Below are positions 13,356 through 14,219 of a stretch of 14,219 nucleotides of DNA, in pieces (position 1 is the stretch's first letter; each line of letters opens with the position of its first letter). Under the pieces are notes generated by a model. It saw only the letters and a list, made by a program, of their open reading frames with translations, was not told the DNA's origin and searched no databases. Both the position numbers and the translations under genes were made by a program. Source of the DNA: Jatrophihabitans sp. (GTDB lineage: Bacteria > Actinomycetota > Actinomycetes > Mycobacteriales > Jatrophihabitantaceae); contig JAOPVG010000188.1 of NCBI GenBank assembly GCA_025966255.1, forward strand, positions 1 to 14,219, in the 5' to 3' direction.

Positions 13356-14219
13356 GTGATGCCCCCCGACGCCCCGCCGATGACGCGTGGAGTCGTCCTG
13401 CGTGGAGTCGGATTCGCCCTCGCAATCGCCCTCGGTGCGGTCGCGGTCTGGCTGATAGTGACCAGTACCACACAGAAGCGCATCGAGATCGGCGTGCTGA
13501 CCGGTCTGTGGGGCTTGCTCCTGGGTGCCTATTCGATGTTCGGCGCCCGCCGCGGGGCGCACCTGGCCGAGGCCGACTTGGAGACCGCGGGGGTGGTGGG
13601 CGCCGAGCTCGCGGTCCGCGCGGCCAACACAATCGAGCGGGCCGAAGACGTCGCCGCGCGCCGCGCGTACGAAGCCCGACTCGAGCACATGCTGCGGCGC
13701 GAGATCAACGCCACGATGACGCGCGAGGTATCGGTGTTGCGCTCCGAGATCGCCCAGCTGCGGCAGGACTTGCTGGAGAAGGTTGGCGGCCAGTTACGCC
13801 TCGAGCGCATCGAGACCACCCGGCTGATCGGTTCGGACCTCGAGGCGCTGCAGCACGAGGTGCGTCAGCTCAAGGTGGCCAGCGAGAGTGGCTCCATGCC
13901 CGTGCTGACGCTCGGCGGTAACGCCGAGCAGACCCGGATGACCTCAGTGCGACAGGTTGTCGAGCAGTCCCGGGTCGAGCAGTCCACCGTCGAGCAGTCC
14001 CGAGTGGAGCAGTCCCGGGTCGAGCAGTCCCGGGTGGAGCAGTCCCGGGTCGAGCCGACCCGGGTGCGTCCGGCCGGCCGCCCGGTGACCGAGGCCGAGG
14101 ACGACGTGCGCCCGGCCCGCCCCGTCTCACCGAGCTTCGCGACGCCGCCGTCGGCACCGGCGCCCGTCCCGGCGCCGGCGCCGGTCAGTCCCGCGCCCTT
14201 CCCGCCCCTGCCGCCCGTG
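13356..14219 (+). CDS. Membrane-anchored coiled-coil protein with VEQSR repeats (DUF6779-like?), 3' end outside window
   Basis: This frame is open from GTG 13356 to the window edge (288 residues so far). Two membrane segments (about 13-36 and 45-64) form a hairpin, followed by a charged helical region (about 85-180, e.g. EVSVLRSEIAQLRQDLLEKV) likely to be a coiled coil. Seven tandem pentapeptides of type VEQSR occupy 202-236, and then an Ala/Pro-rich tail (PAPVPAPAPVSPAPFPPLPPV). Its place after DUF3180 matches M. tuberculosis Rv3604c, an Ala/Arg/Pro-rich membrane protein; I believe the family is DUF6779 but cannot verify it. Start: GTG 13356 or ATG 13359, with ATG 13380 as a shorter option; the -10-like box favours 13356. 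A TTA codon occurs at 13794. Function is unknown; a cytoplasmic scaffold at the membrane is a guess. Confidence 0.75.
   Translation, partial: MMPPDAPPMTRGVVLRGVGFALAIALGAVAVWLIVTSTTQKRIEIGVLTGLWGLLLGAYSMFGARRGAHLAEADLETAGVVGAELAVRAANTIERAEDVAARRAYEARLEHMLRREINATMTREVSVLRSEIAQLRQDLLEKVGGQLRLERIETTRLIGSDLEALQHEVRQLKVASESGSMPVLTLGGNAEQTRMTSVRQVVEQSRVEQSTVEQSRVEQSRVEQSRVEQSRVEPTRVRPAGRPVTEAEDDVRPARPVSPSFATPPSAPAPVPAPAPVSPAPFPPLPPV
13959..14063 (+). repeat. In-frame 15-bp tandem repeat, 7 units
   Basis: Seven contiguous 15-base units of consensus GTSGAGCAGTCCCGG (S is C or G) encode VEQSR, VEQST, four VEQSR, then VEPTR. The inner units differ at one base or none, so they arose by recent duplication; the second and last units are diverged. 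Because units are a multiple of three, gain or loss would keep the frame. Confidence 0.95.

Noticed and set aside
13959..14063. Tandem repeats considered as a CRISPR array
   Set aside because: Units are 15 bases, directly adjacent without spacers, and in frame within a coding sequence.

Overview
The window reads as a core-genome segment of a high-GC actinobacterium. GC and third-position GC bias are strong, and GTG and TTG starts and 4-bp start/stop overlaps are common. From memory, the order ppa | dacB - zinc metalloprotease - tilS - hpt ... ftsH - folE - folP - folB - folK - DUF3180 - membrane protein matches the Mycobacterium tuberculosis Rv3628-Rv3604c neighbourhood, except that here hpt and ftsH are directly adjacent. 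The genus cannot be fixed from the sequence; a Frankiales-, Sporichthya- or Jatrophihabitans-like lineage would fit.

Layout. 1-1403 (+): the 3' end of a cupin (JmjC-like) protein gene, then a sucrase/ferredoxin-like protein. 1384-3397 (-): a compact SDR - carboxymuconolactone-decarboxylase-like - TetR operon with 4-bp overlaps, preceded by a well-formed promoter that carries a perfect inverted repeat. 3473-3976 (-): inorganic pyrophosphatase. 4042-5424 (+): a PBP4-type D-Ala-D-Ala carboxypeptidase. 5623-8272 (+): a DUF2342-type zinc metalloprotease, tRNA-Ile lysidine synthetase and hypoxanthine phosphoribosyltransferase. 8360-13283 (+): ftsH and the folate genes folE, folP, folB and folK plus a DUF3180 membrane protein, almost all overlapping and probably one transcript. 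13356 to the end (+): a membrane-anchored coiled-coil protein with seven tandem VEQSR-type pentapeptides and a Pro-rich tail, cut off by the window edge.

How the genes work together. FolE, FolP, FolB and FolK supply four steps of dihydropteroate synthesis from GTP, and Hpt feeds the purine pool. FtsH, DacB and the metalloprotease act at or near the envelope. TilS modifies tRNA and Ppa removes pyrophosphate. The SDR/CMD/TetR block looks like a separately regulated accessory redox module.

Least ordinary signals. (1) A repeated bipartite element lies directly upstream of two unrelated genes (sucrase/ferredoxin-like and metalloprotease). In each copy a short reading frame starting MSDACGA ends in an ATGA or GTGA overlap with the gene's start codon, and the two conserved halves can pair as a stem. 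(2) A third short frame bridges hpt and ftsH in the same overlapping way. (3) A 20-bp operator-like palindrome sits inside the SDR promoter. (4) An in-frame 15-bp minisatellite lies in the last gene. (5) Five -10-like boxes lie 6-8 nt before a start codon, suggesting leaderless transcripts. No RNA genes, insertion sequences, CRISPR arrays or phage genes were seen, and no gene-free stretch exceeds 300 bases.
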